Shown: positions 1 to 8,913, counted from the stretch's first letter. The stretch: 64,000 nt of DNA from Pontibacter russatus (GCF_009931655.1 NZ_CP047984.1:3985001-4049000), one strand, 5' to 3'. Notes: a model not told the origin generated them from the letters alone. Numbers and translations are program-made.

Positions 1-109
1 TTGGCCCTGGCGCCATCTAAAATTATATAGGTGCCAATGCAACGCCAGGCAGGCCGGGCTGGTCATAAGGTCAGCTGCGCTCGCTATATGTAATTTTCCT
101 CGGTCATAT

Positions 110-622
110 ATGTCACGCCCAATGAAAAGCAGTATATTACTCTCCGTCTTCTTTTTTGCATCCATCACGAATGCGTTCTCCCAGGAAGCAAAGACATTCT
201 ATATGACGATCAACATGAATGACAAGGCCTGCACCCATATAGTGGACGGCTTGATTTCACCCGCGACTGTTGAGATACCCGGCAGGCAGCTTGCGCATTT
301 TGAGCAGGCCGCCAGCAACGAGAAGCTGGAGAAATTTGGGGTGGCGGGCAGCCCCTGCGTGATGGTCAGATCATCTGCTGACCTTGCCATCGAGAACTAT
401 ATATACCGGCAGGTACACGAGGAGGTGCAGCAGATTGGCATCCAATATAAAATACCCATCGCCGTAAACGGAAAACTGGTGCATTCTTTCTCAGAAAGGC
501 GCAGCCAGCTCAGCAGGCTTCGGGAAGATCAAATAAAAGCCGTCCGGTTCCTGGACAAAGCGGCAGCGCAGGCTATATATGGGGACAAGGTGGTTTTCGG
601 GCTGGTTGAGATTACGATGTGA
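110..622 (+). CDS. Secreted protein of unknown function with plug-like C-terminus
   Basis: A 170-residue protein with an N-terminal signal peptide: hydrophobic stretch SILLSVFFFASITNAFS, then a likely cleavage before QEAK. A second in-frame ATG at 122 (MKSSILL) gives a more conventional signal peptide and may be the real start. The mature part has two cysteines (near residues 41 and 83) and no catalytic motif that I recognise. The last 30 residues (EDQIKAVRFLDKAAAQAIYG, then DKVVFGLVEI) resemble the segment of TonB-receptor plug domains that reads ATALYGxxGxxGVI, seen also in isolated form in other Bacteroidota secreted proteins. Function unknown; location is periplasmic or outer membrane by inference. 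Confidence 0.75.
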   Translation: MSRPMKSSILLSVFFFASITNAFSQEAKTFYMTINMNDKACTHIVDGLISPATVEIPGRQLAHFEQAASNEKLEKFGVAGSPCVMVRSSADLAIENYIYRQVHEEVQQIGIQYKIPIAVNGKLVHSFSERRSQLSRLREDQIKAVRFLDKAAAQAIYGDKVVFGLVEITM

Positions 623-716
623 GGGGAGTGATACGCTGGATGAACTCGGCACGATTATAGCAATTTCTCCGCCCCTGGCAGTTTTTTGCCGTAATTGAAA
701 GAAAAAGCGACAGGCC

Positions 717-1244
717 ATGGCAGAGACAATAATAGAAGTACAACAGGGTGATATTACTAAAATAAAAGTGGACGCGGTGGTGAACGCCGCAAACAGCAGC
801 CTGCTGGGCGGCGGCGGTGTGGACGGCGCCATCCACAGGGCGGGCGGCCCCGATATTCTGGAGGAGTGCAGGCAGATTAGGGCGCGGCAGGGCGGCTGTG
901 ATACAGGGGAGGCCGTTATCACAACAGGCGGCAACCTGCCGGCACAGTACGTGATCCACACCGTGGGCGCCGTGTGGTCTGGCGGCCGCAACGGGGAACC
1001 GGAGCTGCTGGCCAATTGCTACCATAACAGCCTCCGCATTGCCTCCGAAAAGCAGTTGCGGAGCATCTCCTTCCCCAACATCAGCACCGGCATATACGGC
1101 TACCCCAAACCCCAAGCCGCGCAGGTGGCGGTGCAGGCAGTGAAGGATTTTTTAAAAGACAATGATACGAGCCTGCAGCGGATTGTTTTTGTTTGCTTCG
1201 ACGCCGAGAACCTGAAGCTGTATGAGGGAATTTTGAATAACTGA
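717..1244 (+). CDS. Macrodomain protein (ADP-ribose / O-acetyl-ADP-ribose binding, YmdB-like)
   Basis: A 175-residue stand-alone macrodomain. The ADP-ribose-binding loops are intact: [19 protein letters not shown] near residues 11-29, the glycine-rich [14 protein letters not shown] after it, and [12 protein letters not shown] near residue 120. This arrangement is typical of bacterial YmdB-like enzymes that hydrolyse O-acetyl-ADP-ribose or remove ADP-ribose from proteins. Cytosolic, with no signal peptide. The start ATG at 717 fits the family. The gene end (codons LNN-stop) coincides with one copy of an AT-rich dispersed repeat. The family is certain; the exact substrate (OAADPR, mono-ADP-ribosyl protein or nucleic acid) cannot be told from sequence alone. 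Confidence 0.93.
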   Translation: MAETIIEVQQGDITKIKVDAVVNAANSSLLGGGGVDGAIHRAGGPDILEECRQIRARQGGCDTGEAVITTGGNLPAQYVIHTVGAVWSGGRNGEPELLANCYHNSLRIASEKQLRSISFPNISTGIYGYPKPQAAQVAVQAVKDFLKDNDTSLQRIVFVCFDAENLKLYEGILNN

Positions 1245-1414
1245 ATAGTAAACAAGGAGGTGAGGCCTATATAGTTTGCCACCAGGTTCCCCCGAATCAA
1301 GTTCTGGATGTGCCACTTTCAGGATGGCAAAATGGGTTAAAGATCAATAGGTGCTTGATTATTTTTGAATTCCTGATCAGGTATTCAGTCACTCAAAATT
1401 CAGTTATTCAAAAT
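1231..1414. repeat. AT-rich inverted repeat pair (ATTTTGAATAACTGAA family)
   Basis: ATTTTGAATAACTGAATAG at about 1231-1249 overlaps the stop of the macrodomain gene. Its reverse complement, TTCAGTTATTCAAAAT, recurs at about 1399-1414 just before the dnaG promoter. The same words recur at 38109-38187 and 41606-41648, so this is a dispersed family rather than a local coincidence. The segment between the arms (1250-1390) shows no gene. Confidence 0.6.
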
Positions 1415-1427
1415 TCCCCGCAAGCCT

Positions 1428-1435
1428 TATCTTTG
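1428..1435 (+). promoter_or_regulatory. Putative -7 box (TATCTTTG) for dnaG
   Basis: TATCTTTG matches the Bacteroidota sigma-A -7 consensus TAnnTTTG and lies 22 bases before the ATG at 1458, which would leave a short leader. I see no convincing -33 TTTG at the usual spacing, so this is a candidate only. Confidence 0.45.
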
Positions 1436-1457
1436 TCTTCCGCTTATCCCTTTGCCC

Positions 1458-3362
1458 ATGTCCCTGATCCCGAAAGAAGTTGTTGACCAAGTGCTGGCGC
1501 AGGCCGATATTACGGAGGTGGTGGGCGATTTTGTGTCGCTGAAGAAGAAGGGCCAGAACCTGTGGGCCTGCTGCCCTTTCCACCACGAGAAGTCGCCTTC
1601 TTTTTCTGTTTCGCCGGCAAAAGGTATATATAAATGCTTCGGCTGCGGCAAGGCAGGTAACTCGGTGCAGTTTATCATGGACGTGGAGGGCACCAGCTTC
1701 CCGGAGGCGATCAAGTACCTGGCCAAGAAGTACAGCATCGAGATACCGGAGGAGCACCCGAACCCGGAGTACGCCAAAGAGCAGAGCGAGCGCGACAGCC
1801 TTTTCATCGTTTCTGAATTCGCCAACAAGCATTTCCAGCACAACCTGCATCAGCACGAGCAGGGCGGTATCGGGATGTCGTACCTGAAGCACCGCGGCAT
1901 GAGCGCCAGCACCATCAATAAGTTTGAGCTCGGCTACAGCGTGGATGAGTGGACGGACCTGACAGATGCCGCCGTGAAAGCAGGGTATCAGCAAAAATAC
2001 CTGGAAGCCACCGGCCTCACCATCGTGAAGGAAGACGGCAAAAAGTACGACCGTTTCCGGGGCCGCGTCATGTTCCCGATCCACAACGTGTCGGGGCGTG
2101 TGGTGGGCTTCGGCGCCCGTACCCTGAAGACGAACGACAAGAAAAGCCCAAAGTACCTCAACTCCCCGGAGTCCGATATATACCACAAGAGCAATGTGCT
2201 GTACGGCCTGTTCCAGGCGAAGCAGGCCATCCGGATGCAGGACGTGTGCTATATGGTGGAGGGCTACCTCGATGTGCTGTCGCTGCACCAGGGCGGCATC
2301 GAGAACGTGGTGGCCTCCTCGGGCACCTCGCTCACCGAAGGCCAGATCAAGCTCATCGGGCGCTATACCCAGAACATCACGGTGCTGTACGACGGCGACG
2401 CCGCCGGTATCAAAGCCTCGCTGCGCGGCATCGACCTGATCCTGGAGAGCGGCCTGAACGTGGAGGTGGTGACGTTCCCGGAAGGGGAGGACCCGGATTC
2501 TTATATCCAGAAAGTGGGCGACACGGCTTTCAAAGGCTATATAAAAGAGCACGCGCAGGATTTTATATCCTTCAAAACCAGCCTATATGCCGCCGAGACC
2601 AAAGGCAGCCCGGTAAAGAAGGCTGAGGCAATCCGGGAGATAGTGGCCTCCATCGCCAAAGTCCCGGACGCGATCAAGCGCTCTGTGTTCTTCCGGAGCT
2701 GCAGCCTTATCTTCGATATAGATGAGCAGGTGCTGATCTCGGAGTACAACAAAATGCAGCTGCAGCAGCCGCAGCAGAGCCTTCCGGATGAGATTATTTC
2801 TCCTCCGCCCGCCGAAATAGTGCCCGAGAAGCCGGTGTCGGATGTGGATTTGCTGCGGCGCTACGAGCGCGAGATTGTGCGGATGCTGCTCAACTACCCC
2901 GACCGTGTGCTGGAGGACGGCCTGAACACCTGCCAGTATATGCTGGAGCAGTTGGAGGACGTGGAGTTCCGGACGCCGCTGTACGCCCGCCTGATGGAGC
3001 TGATAAAAGACAAGCTGTGCGACGGCAACCTGGCTACAATCGAGGATTTTATCAACCACCCCGACCAGGAAATACGAAGCGAGGCCACCAACCTGCTCTC
3101 AGACCCGCACGAGCTGAGCCACAACTGGCAAACGCACCAGATTTTCGTGCCCACTGAAACCGACCTTCTGCCATATGGTGCGGAGCGGGCGGTGCTGCGC
3201 CTGAAGTGGCGCAACGTGGAACTGATGATAAAAGGGGAGATGGAGAAACTGCGCCTCGTCACAGACCCGCAGGAGCAGGTCCAGCAGCTCATGTTTATCC
3301 GCAACCTCAAAACCCTCCACTGCCAGTTGGGCGATATGCTCGGCATTGTGGTGAACAGGTAA
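1458..3362 (+). CDS. dnaG: DNA primase DnaG
   Basis: DNA primase that makes RNA primers at the replication fork with DnaB. The frame opens at TTG 1452, but ATG 1458 (MSLIPKEVVDQVL) is the conventional start, giving 634 residues, a normal length. The N-terminal CHC2 zinc finger is intact (CPFHHEKSPSF and YKCFGCGKAGN, residues about 36-66). The Toprim catalytic domain has EGYLDV and the acidic YDGDAAG (about residues 268 and 311). The C-terminal DnaB-binding region is present. It follows a TAnnTTTG box and stands alone, without the rpsU/rpoD partners known from other phyla. Confidence 0.97.
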   Translation: MSLIPKEVVDQVLAQADITEVVGDFVSLKKKGQNLWACCPFHHEKSPSFSVSPAKGIYKCFGCGKAGNSVQFIMDVEGTSFPEAIKYLAKKYSIEIPEEHPNPEYAKEQSERDSLFIVSEFANKHFQHNLHQHEQGGIGMSYLKHRGMSASTINKFELGYSVDEWTDLTDAAVKAGYQQKYLEATGLTIVKEDGKKYDRFRGRVMFPIHNVSGRVVGFGARTLKTNDKKSPKYLNSPESDIYHKSNVLYGLFQAKQAIRMQDVCYMVEGYLDVLSLHQGGIENVVASSGTSLTEGQIKLIGRYTQNITVLYDGDAAGIKASLRGIDLILESGLNVEVVTFPEGEDPDSYIQKVGDTAFKGYIKEHAQDFISFKTSLYAAETKGSPVKKAEAIREIVASIAKVPDAIKRSVFFRSCSLIFDIDEQVLISEYNKMQLQQPQQSLPDEIISPPPAEIVPEKPVSDVDLLRRYEREIVRMLLNYPDRVLEDGLNTCQYMLEQLEDVEFRTPLYARLMELIKDKLCDGNLATIEDFINHPDQEIRSEATNLLSDPHELSHNWQTHQIFVPTETDLLPYGAERAVLRLKWRNVELMIKGEMEKLRLVTDPQEQVQQLMFIRNLKTLHCQLGDMLGIVVNR

Positions 3363-3377
3363 ATTACCTCTCCCCGG

Positions 3378-3401
3378 CCCTCTCCTAAAAACAGGAGAGG
3401 G
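3378..3401 (+). terminator. Hairpin downstream of dnaG, part of the GGGAGAGG repeat family
   Basis: CCCTCTCCT and AGGAGAGGG form a perfect 9-bp stem with a 6-base loop, 15 bases after the dnaG stop. There is no U-tract, so it could be a weak terminator, an mRNA 3'-end stabiliser, or a member of the pyrimidine-rich CCCCTCC repeat family seen elsewhere in this window. Confidence 0.5.
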
Positions 3402-3422
3402 GGTAAGAAAGCCGATTTCAAA

Positions 3423-3538
3423 GACCTCGCGGTGTCCAAAGGTCCCGCGAGCGTCTGACATCAGAAGCTTTGCTATATATAGCAGACGCTCGCATCTGCC
3501 CTGAAATGCTTCAGGGCAGATGCGCACGCTGCGAGGTC
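3423..3538. repeat. Nested inverted-repeat element between dnaG and ribBA
   Basis: Several nested dyads lie in 116 bases. The outer arms are GACCTCGC (3423-3430) and GCGAGGTC (3531-3538). The middle arms are CGAGCGTCTG (3448-3457) and CAGACGCTCG (3483-3492). GCTATATATAGC at 3472-3483 is a perfect palindrome. A 15-bp hairpin CGCATCTGCCCTGAA / TTCAGGGCAGATGCG (3491-3505 / 3510-3524) has a 4-base loop. There is no coding capacity. It looks like a REP/MITE-type element that would fold into a branched RNA or cruciform. I find no second full copy in this window. Confidence 0.6.
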
Positions 3539-3631
3539 AGGGCTAATCTCCTATATAAGCTTCATCATCCTCAACTAAATCCGGCTCAAAACTGTTGTTC
3601 AAATAAAAAAGGGAAAGCGGCGTAAACTTCC

Positions 3632-3639
3632 TAATTTTG
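3632..3639 (+). promoter_or_regulatory. Putative -7 box (TAATTTTG) for ribBA
   Basis: TAATTTTG matches TAnnTTTG exactly, 79 bases before the ribBA ATG. No clear -33 box is seen. The leader between box and start shows no RFN-type (FMN) riboswitch consensus. Confidence 0.4.
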
Positions 3640-3717
3640 CGCTGCTTTACGGAAATACAACAAGCTTCGCTGCTGCCACCTATATAGAAGAGGCAGCACA
3701 GGCACAACAGAAACAGC

Positions 3718-4986
3718 ATGGATTCCAATATAAATACCGATCTCAGGCCGCTGGATGCCATCGAGTCCGCTATCGAGGATATACGCCAGGGCAAAGTGGT
3801 GATAGTGGTGGACGACGACGACCGCGAGAACGAAGGCGACTTTATATGCGCCGCCGAGAAAATCACCCCCGAAATCGTCAACTTCATGGCCACCCACGGC
3901 CGCGGCCTCATCTGCGCGCCGCTCACCGAAGAGCGCTGCGAGGAACTGGGGCTGGAACTGATGGTGGGGCGCAACACGGCCCTGCACGCCACGCCCTTCA
4001 CCGTGTCCGTCGACCTGATCGGGCACGGCTGCACCACCGGCATCTCCGCCTCTGACCGCGCCAAAACCATTAAGGCGCTGGTAGACCCTGAGACAGACCC
4101 GCACTCCCTGGGTAAGCCCGGGCATATCTTCCCCCTGAAGGCCAAGAAAGAGGGGGTTATTCGCCGTGCCGGCCACACCGAGGCAGCCGTGGATCTGGCG
4201 CGCCTGGCCGGACTGGCCCCGGCCGGTGTGCTGGTGGAGATCATGAACGAGGACGGCTCGATGGCCCGCCTCCCGGATCTCTTCCAGGTGGCAGACCGCT
4301 TCGACCTGAAGCTCATCTCGATTAAAGACCTGATAAAGTACCGCCTGAAGAAAGAGAGCCTGATAGACCGTGAAATTGCGGTGCAGATGCCGACGGACTA
4401 CGGCAACTTCGACCTGTATGCCTTTACGCAGCGCAGCAACGGGGCCAAGCACCTGGCGCTGGTAAAGGGCACCTGGGAGGAAGGCGAGCCGATTCTGGTG
4501 CGGGTGCATTCTTCATGCGTGACCGGCGATATTTTCGGCTCGTGCCGCTGCGACTGCGGCCCGCAACTGCACGAGGCCATGCGGATGATTGAGCGGGAAG
4601 GCAAAGGGGTAGTGGTGTATATGAACCAGGAAGGCCGCGGCATCGGACTGATAAACAAGCTGAAAGCCTACAAACTGCAGGAGCAGGGCCGCGACACGGT
4701 AGAGGCGAACCTGGAACTGGGCTTCGGCATGGACGAGCGCGACTACGGCGTAGGGGCCCAGATTCTGCGCGACCTCGGCGTGACGAAGATGCGGCTGATT
4801 TCCAACAACCCCAAGAAGCGCTCCGGCCTGATGGGCTATGGCCTGGAGATTGTGGACCGGGTGCCCATTGAAATATCGCCGAACCAGCACAACCAGCGCT
4901 ACCTCACCACCAAGCGCGACAAGTTGGGACACGAAATCCTGAAGGACGTCACCATCAAGCACCAGACCAACACGAATTATAAATAA
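3718..4986 (+). CDS. ribBA: Bifunctional 3,4-dihydroxy-2-butanone-4-phosphate synthase / GTP cyclohydrolase II
   Basis: Catalyses the two entry reactions of riboflavin synthesis: ribulose 5-phosphate to DHBP, and GTP to the pyrimidine intermediate. The 422 residues carry both full domains. RibB is at about 10-210 (acidic [11 protein letters not shown], then [16 protein letters not shown]). RibA is at about 215-415, with the zinc cysteines in [15 protein letters not shown] and the NQEGRGIGL loop. Start ATG 3718. It is monocistronic here, with its own promoter box and a strong terminator directly behind it. The remaining rib genes are not in the window. Its product supplies FMN/FAD, which the ApbE set at 56-59 kb would consume. 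Confidence 0.97.
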   Translation: MDSNINTDLRPLDAIESAIEDIRQGKVVIVVDDDDRENEGDFICAAEKITPEIVNFMATHGRGLICAPLTEERCEELGLELMVGRNTALHATPFTVSVDLIGHGCTTGISASDRAKTIKALVDPETDPHSLGKPGHIFPLKAKKEGVIRRAGHTEAAVDLARLAGLAPAGVLVEIMNEDGSMARLPDLFQVADRFDLKLISIKDLIKYRLKKESLIDREIAVQMPTDYGNFDLYAFTQRSNGAKHLALVKGTWEEGEPILVRVHSSCVTGDIFGSCRCDCGPQLHEAMRMIEREGKGVVVYMNQEGRGIGLINKLKAYKLQEQGRDTVEANLELGFGMDERDYGVGAQILRDLGVTKMRLISNNPKKRSGLMGYGLEIVDRVPIEISPNQHNQRYLTTKRDKLGHEILKDVTIKHQTNTNYK

Positions 4987-4988
4987 CG

Positions 4989-5034
4989 AAATCCTGAGTA
5001 AACGCGAGAACCCGCCGCTACTCAGGATTTTTCT
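4989..5034 (+). terminator. Rho-independent terminator of ribBA
   Basis: A perfect 12-bp stem, AAATCCTGAGTA (4989-5000) with TACTCAGGATTT (5019-5030), has an 18-base loop and is followed by a T-rich tract. It starts 2 bases after the ribBA stop codon. Confidence 0.85.
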
Positions 5035-5604
5035 TTTCAGGTGAGCGCTGTTGGCATAATATCAAAATCAGCCATCTCTTTTGCATACCCGCTCTGCAAG
5101 TAAATCGAACCACCCTGCACTTCCTTGCCCTTGTAGAGGGTTCCTGTCTCCAGGAAGGGCGCTTTTTATCTGGCCTTTCCTCCCTTCCTCAGAGTAAGCG
5201 GCTGATTATGCATGGGCTGTATTTATTTAAATGGCTGTAACAAAAATCACCTCTCATACCCATATCAGCCGGTTCGTTCAAGCTCAATTTTAAACTCCTA
5301 CTGGAAATTCCCCTCCTTGGAGTGGGTAGGGGTGGGTTTAAGTTTTACGCAAAACCTAATCAGCAAAACCTGTTTGATAATAGTACCAGCTCTGCTTTAG
5401 ACTTTGTGAAAGGCTTCAATGTTTTTTCCTGTTTATACGTCGGCTATATGGCACTGTATAATAGCAGTAGGTTTATTTTTCTGTGTTTATATACTTAATG
5501 TCAATGCGTTAGCAACTTTTTAGGGCCAGCGCGCATACAAAAGAAAGGAGCCGGGGCAACCCGGATACCGGTTAATAAATTGTACCATTAAAACCATTTT
5601 TAAC
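5035..5604. other. Non-coding stretch with one CCCCTCCTT repeat
   Basis: I see no convincing gene in these 570 bases. One copy of the pyrimidine-rich repeat family lies at 5310-5336 (CCCCTCCTTGGAGTGGGTAG and on). The short open frame at 5212-5400 has no family resemblance and runs through that repeat. TATATA words occur near 5448 and 5489. Confidence 0.55.
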
Positions 5605-6264
5605 ATGAAAACATATATAGCGATGATGGGCATGTTGGTTTTCGCGGTTGGTGTCTCGCTAAATGCGCGGGGGCAGCAGGTTTCCGGCCAGGAGGTGCAG
5701 CAGTGGCCTATCGGGAAAGTAGTGCTGACGGACGGCGACATCCTATATGGCCCGCTGGCTTTTTACCGATCGCAGGATGTGGTAAGCGTACAGCAAGAGG
5801 ACGGCGGCATCCATTCTTTCACGCCGGTGAACGTGCAGTACTTTGTGGGGCAGGACCAGCCCAGCGGCCGTACTTACCTGTTCAGGTCTTTGCGCTGGGA
5901 TATGGGGCGAAAAGGCTCCGACTTTAAGAAACCAACCTTTTTTGAGCAGCTGAACCAGGGGCCGTTCACGCTGCTGCGGCGGCAGTTTGCCCGGTACGAA
6001 GAGCCAGGCCACCCAACAAACCTTTACAGCCAGCGCGGCGCCTCTTTGCCAGTGACCTTTGCCGCTATGGGTGAGCCGTATGAGTTTTACTATATACTGC
6101 TGCCTGACGGGGAAATTGTGACGCTGCAGAAAGTGCGCAAAGACCTGCACAAACTGTTTGGCGACAAATCGAGGGAGGTGAAGGACTACGTGAAAGAGCA
6201 CAGCCTGGACTATGACCGGCCCTACAAGCTCATCGCCATCGTGAATTACTTCAACTCGCTATAG
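5605..6264 (+). CDS. Secreted protein of unknown function
   Basis: A 219-residue protein with a signal peptide (MKTYIAMMGMLVFAVGVSLN, cleavage probably after ARG-QQ). The mature part begins with a small beta-rich segment, VVLTDGDILYGPLAFYRSQD followed by VVSVQQEDGGIHSFTPVNVQYF. This reads like the SH3-like/beta-sheet domain of Bacteroidota secreted proteins that translate a gene-wide 'property to display' repeat, without known function. It is basic and aromatic-rich, with no cysteine pair and no catalytic motif. It stands alone and converges with the ABC exporter operon. Periplasmic or surface location is inferred. Confidence 0.75.
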   Translation: MKTYIAMMGMLVFAVGVSLNARGQQVSGQEVQQWPIGKVVLTDGDILYGPLAFYRSQDVVSVQQEDGGIHSFTPVNVQYFVGQDQPSGRTYLFRSLRWDMGRKGSDFKKPTFFEQLNQGPFTLLRRQFARYEEPGHPTNLYSQRGASLPVTFAAMGEPYEFYYILLPDGEIVTLQKVRKDLHKLFGDKSREVKDYVKEHSLDYDRPYKLIAIVNYFNSL

Positions 6265-6279
6265 GCGGCAGGGCCTATA
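6260..6279. terminator. Short hairpin between convergent genes
   Basis: TATAGGC (6260-6266) and GCCTATA (6273-6279) flank a 6-base loop. It covers the stop of the upstream secreted protein and the 3' end of the permease gene. It is small and lacks a U-tract, so it is a weak candidate for a shared terminator. Confidence 0.3.
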
Positions 6280-7045
6280 AGTCGCGGAGCCTGAGGGTGT
6301 AGTAACTCAGCAGACAGAACAGAACGATATAGCCAATGGCCGGCAACACAGCCCAGGCGGGAGAGAGCAGCTCGGTGGGCGTCGTCAGCTGGTCCAGCAT
6401 CTCCTGGCCGGGCATGGGCGTGAGGCTTCCCAACACCTTCATCGGCATGTACTTGTCCACTTCGTCAGGTAACCGGAAATGCAGGAGCGGCTCCACGATT
6501 TTGGCGTAGGCCATAAATGCGATAATGGCCAGCCCGCTTTTTTTGATGAGAAACCCGAACAGCATGGCCAGCGTCATATAGCCCACCGCCTGCACAAAGT
6601 AGTAGGAGAGCGCGTCTATCTGGCCGAAGATGGCGCTCCAGGAGCGGTCGGTGCTGTGGAGCAGCCCGAAGTACAGACCCAGCAGGAGCAGGAAAACCGT
6701 GCCGAAAACGCCCAGCGCTAGCACCACGTAGAATTTGGCCAGCACCAGGTCGGCCCGCGAGAGGCCGTCGATGACCTGTTGCCGCAGCGTCCGGAAGCTG
6801 TATTCATCCGACACCAGCACAATGACCAGAATGCCGAACAGCAGGTTGAAAAAGCTGGCGATATAGGTCAGGTAGCGCCAGAAGGCGGGCAGGCCGTACA
6901 TCTCCTCCCCCAGCTCGCTGCCATTGACGGTGACTTTGCTGCTGGCATACAGAATCAGCAACAGCAGCAGGGCATATATGGCCAGTATCACCCACACTGT
7001 GCGGTAAGGCAGAATTTTATGCAACTCTATGCGGAGTAGGTTCAT
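6275..7045 (-). CDS. ABC-2 type transporter permease
   Basis: A 256-residue integral membrane protein with about six hydrophobic segments, starting with VWVILAIYALLLLLILYASS and ending with VLPAIGYIVLFCLLSYYTLRL. Between the first two lies the typical ABC-2 extracellular segment. The start codon overlaps the stop of the ATPase gene by one base (TGATG), so the pair is translationally coupled. It forms an ABC exporter with the downstream-numbered ATPase. The layout matches BcrAB-like or lantibiotic-immunity-like exporters as well as GldA/GldF-type pairs. The substrate is unknown. Confidence 0.9.
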   Translation of the reverse strand: MNLLRIELHKILPYRTVWVILAIYALLLLLILYASSKVTVNGSELGEEMYGLPAFWRYLTYIASFFNLLFGILVIVLVSDEYSFRTLRQQVIDGLSRADLVLAKFYVVLALGVFGTVFLLLLGLYFGLLHSTDRSWSAIFGQIDALSYYFVQAVGYMTLAMLFGFLIKKSGLAIIAFMAYAKIVEPLLHFRLPDEVDKYMPMKVLGSLTPMPGQEMLDQLTTPTELLSPAWAVLPAIGYIVLFCLLSYYTLRLRDL

Positions 7046-7941
7046 CAGGCTTGCTGTTTTATGATTTCCAGGAACTGCGCCTCCAGGCTCTTGCGGCGCA
7101 CCGTGAGCTGCGAAAGCACAATGCCCGCCTCAAACATGGCTCTGTTCACATCCATGCTGCTGTAGCCGTCCTGCAGCGTCAGGTACACGAGGTCGCGCTC
7201 TGCCCAGTACGTGTCCACGAAAGGGAGTTGCTGCAGCACTTCCAGCACGCGGGCGGTGTCGGTCGCGCCCAGGATAATCTGGTCTTTGTCCGAGAGAATG
7301 GTGTTGACCGGGCCTTCCGCGCGCAGCACGCCTTGCTGCAGCACGGCCACATGCGTACACACTTTTTCCACCTCATCCAGCAGGTGGCTGGCCAGGATGA
7401 TGGTCTTGCCTTCGGCGGCTATTTTCAGAATCAGTTCGCGCACCTCGGCAATGCCCTCGGGGTCCAGGCCGTTGGTGGGCTCGTCCAGCACCAGGACCTC
7501 CGGGTCGTTCAGCAAGGCGGCGGCAATGGCCAGCCGCTGCTTCATGCCCAGCGAAAAGCCTTTGAAAGGGCTGCGCTTCCGCTGCTCCAGCCCCACCAGT
7601 CGCAGCACCGGATCGATTTTGCCGTAGCCTGCGCCTTTTACATCGGCAACAAGCTGCAGGTTCTTTTGCGCGCTGAGATAGGGGTAGAAGTTGGGTGTTT
7701 CGAGCAGGGCGCCCACGCGGCGCTTCGTGTCGCGGCTGATGGGCTGCCCGAACCAGTAGAAACTGCCCGCGCTGGGCCAAATCACGTCCAGCACCATGCC
7801 CAGCGTGGTGGTTTTGCCGCTGCCGTTCGGCCCCAGCAGGCCATAGATGCTGCCCTGCCCCACGTGTATCGAAAGCCGGTCCACGGCCTGGAGGGAGCCG
7901 TAGCGTTTGGAGAGGGAGTTTATTTCCAGTATGTCTGCCAC
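7045..7941 (-). CDS. ABC transporter ATP-binding protein (BcrA/CcmA-like)
   Basis: A 298-residue ABC ATPase, the first gene of a two-gene operon. It has Walker A GPNGSGKTT (about 38-46), signature FSLGMKQRLAIAAALL (about 134-149) and Walker B EVLVLDEPTNGLDP (about 154-167), followed by the H-loop ASHLLDEVEK. A C-terminal extension of about 80 residues (VDTYWAERDLVYLTLQDGYS region) is typical of DrrA/BcrA-type exporters. It powers the permease encoded just downstream. No sensor kinase or regulator is adjacent, so induction cannot be predicted. Confidence 0.94.
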   Translation of the reverse strand: MADILEINSLSKRYGSLQAVDRLSIHVGQGSIYGLLGPNGSGKTTTLGMVLDVIWPSAGSFYWFGQPISRDTKRRVGALLETPNFYPYLSAQKNLQLVADVKGAGYGKIDPVLRLVGLEQRKRSPFKGFSLGMKQRLAIAAALLNDPEVLVLDEPTNGLDPEGIAEVRELILKIAAEGKTIILASHLLDEVEKVCTHVAVLQQGVLRAEGPVNTILSDKDQIILGATDTARVLEVLQQLPFVDTYWAERDLVYLTLQDGYSSMDVNRAMFEAGIVLSQLTVRRKSLEAQFLEIIKQQA

Positions 7942-8063
7942 GCGTGCGTCGGTTTATATCTGCTGCTTTACAGCTTTACCTGCCTATATAAATCAGGTGA
8001 TGCAAATAAAAGCATTCTGCCGGAATAAACACAAGGGCCGCCGGTTTGCGTACTGTCCTTACC

Positions 8064-8810
8064 ATGGCACTACACGACAAGCTATATATAGGCACCTCGG
8101 GCTGGAGCTACCGCTGGCAGGGCGTTTTTTACCCGGAGGATTTGAAATCAGCGGAGCGGCTGGGCTACTACGCCACGCGCTTTAACACCACCGAACTCAA
8201 CAGCAGCTTCTACCATTTCACGATGGCAAAGACCATTGAGAAGTGGCTGGCGGAGACACCACCCTCGTTTAAATTTGCGGCCAAAATGCACCAGGAAGTG
8301 ACGCACAAGCGGCGCCTCGTGGACGCCGAGGAGCCGGTGGAGAAGTTTATGTCGCGCTTCCTGGCAATGGGGGAGCGGCTGGGGCCGGTGCTGGTGCAGT
8401 TGCCCGGCAGCCTGCACTTCGACTTTGGCGTGGCGGCGGATTTTTTCGGGATGCTCCGCGGGAAGTGCCCTAACGCCGTTTTTGCGCTGGAGGCGCGGCA
8501 CAAGTCGTGGTTTACGGAGCAGGCGCAGGAACTGCTGCAGGAGCACGCCATCACGTGGGTGATCACGAGCGCTGGCAAGCGCTTCCCCGGCCTCGAAACA
8601 ACCACCACCGATACCGTGTACCTGCGCCTCCACGGCGACGAAAAGCTATATGCCTCCGCCTACACCGACGAGCAACTGGAGCGCTACGCCTATATGGTAC
8701 ACGACTGGCTGCTGGACGGGAAGCAGGTATGGGTCTTCTTCAACAACACCATCCTCGGCAACGCCGTCTTCAATGCCGACAAGCTGCGGGAACTGGTGCT
8801 TCATATATAA
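8064..8810 (+). CDS. DUF72 (YecE-like) family protein
   Basis: A TIM-barrel protein of the DUF72/YecE family, 248 residues from ATG 8064. The frame opens earlier at TTG 8046, but MALHDKLYIGTSGWSYRWQG is the usual N-terminus. Family hallmarks are IGTSGWSY, FNTTELNSSFYHF, the LVQLPGSLHFDFG strand and the C-terminal VWVFFNNTILGNAVFNA, where NN matches the conserved asparagines. The fold is related to phosphosugar/endonuclease-IV-type barrels, but no reaction is established. Monocistronic. Confidence 0.93.
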   Translation: MALHDKLYIGTSGWSYRWQGVFYPEDLKSAERLGYYATRFNTTELNSSFYHFTMAKTIEKWLAETPPSFKFAAKMHQEVTHKRRLVDAEEPVEKFMSRFLAMGERLGPVLVQLPGSLHFDFGVAADFFGMLRGKCPNAVFALEARHKSWFTEQAQELLQEHAITWVITSAGKRFPGLETTTTDTVYLRLHGDEKLYASAYTDEQLERYAYMVHDWLLDGKQVWVFFNNTILGNAVFNADKLRELVLHI

Positions 8811-8825
8811 TGGTGGGCACTTTCG

Positions 8826-8850
8826 TCCCCCTTTGAAGGAGGTGAGGGGG
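8826..8850. repeat. CCCCCTTTGAAGGAGG repeat
   Basis: TCCCCCTTTGAAGGAGGTGA continuing into GGGGG lies 16 bases after the DUF72 stop. It is a self-complementary pyrimidine/purine element of the same family as those at 3378, 5310, 49563, 49731 and 59954. It lies at a gene 3' end and could fold in the mRNA. Confidence 0.5.
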
Positions 8851-8905
8851 ATGATTTACCCCTTCTGATACACTAAAACCAGCGGCCGCCTTCTGAATTA
8901 TACCT

Positions 8906-8913
8906 TATCTTTG
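8906..8913 (+). promoter_or_regulatory. Putative -7 box (TATCTTTG) for the HAD hydrolase
   Basis: An exact match to TAnnTTTG, followed by GCAGAACG, 73 bases before the HAD hydrolase ATG. The -33 box is not evident. Confidence 0.45.

Noticed and set aside
3540..3717. FMN riboswitch before ribBA
   Set aside because: None of the conserved RFN blocks is visible, and the leader is better explained by a simple promoter and the structured repeat further up.
5212..5400. 62-codon frame in the gap after ribBA
   Set aside because: It reads through a CCCCTCCTT repeat and resembles no family.
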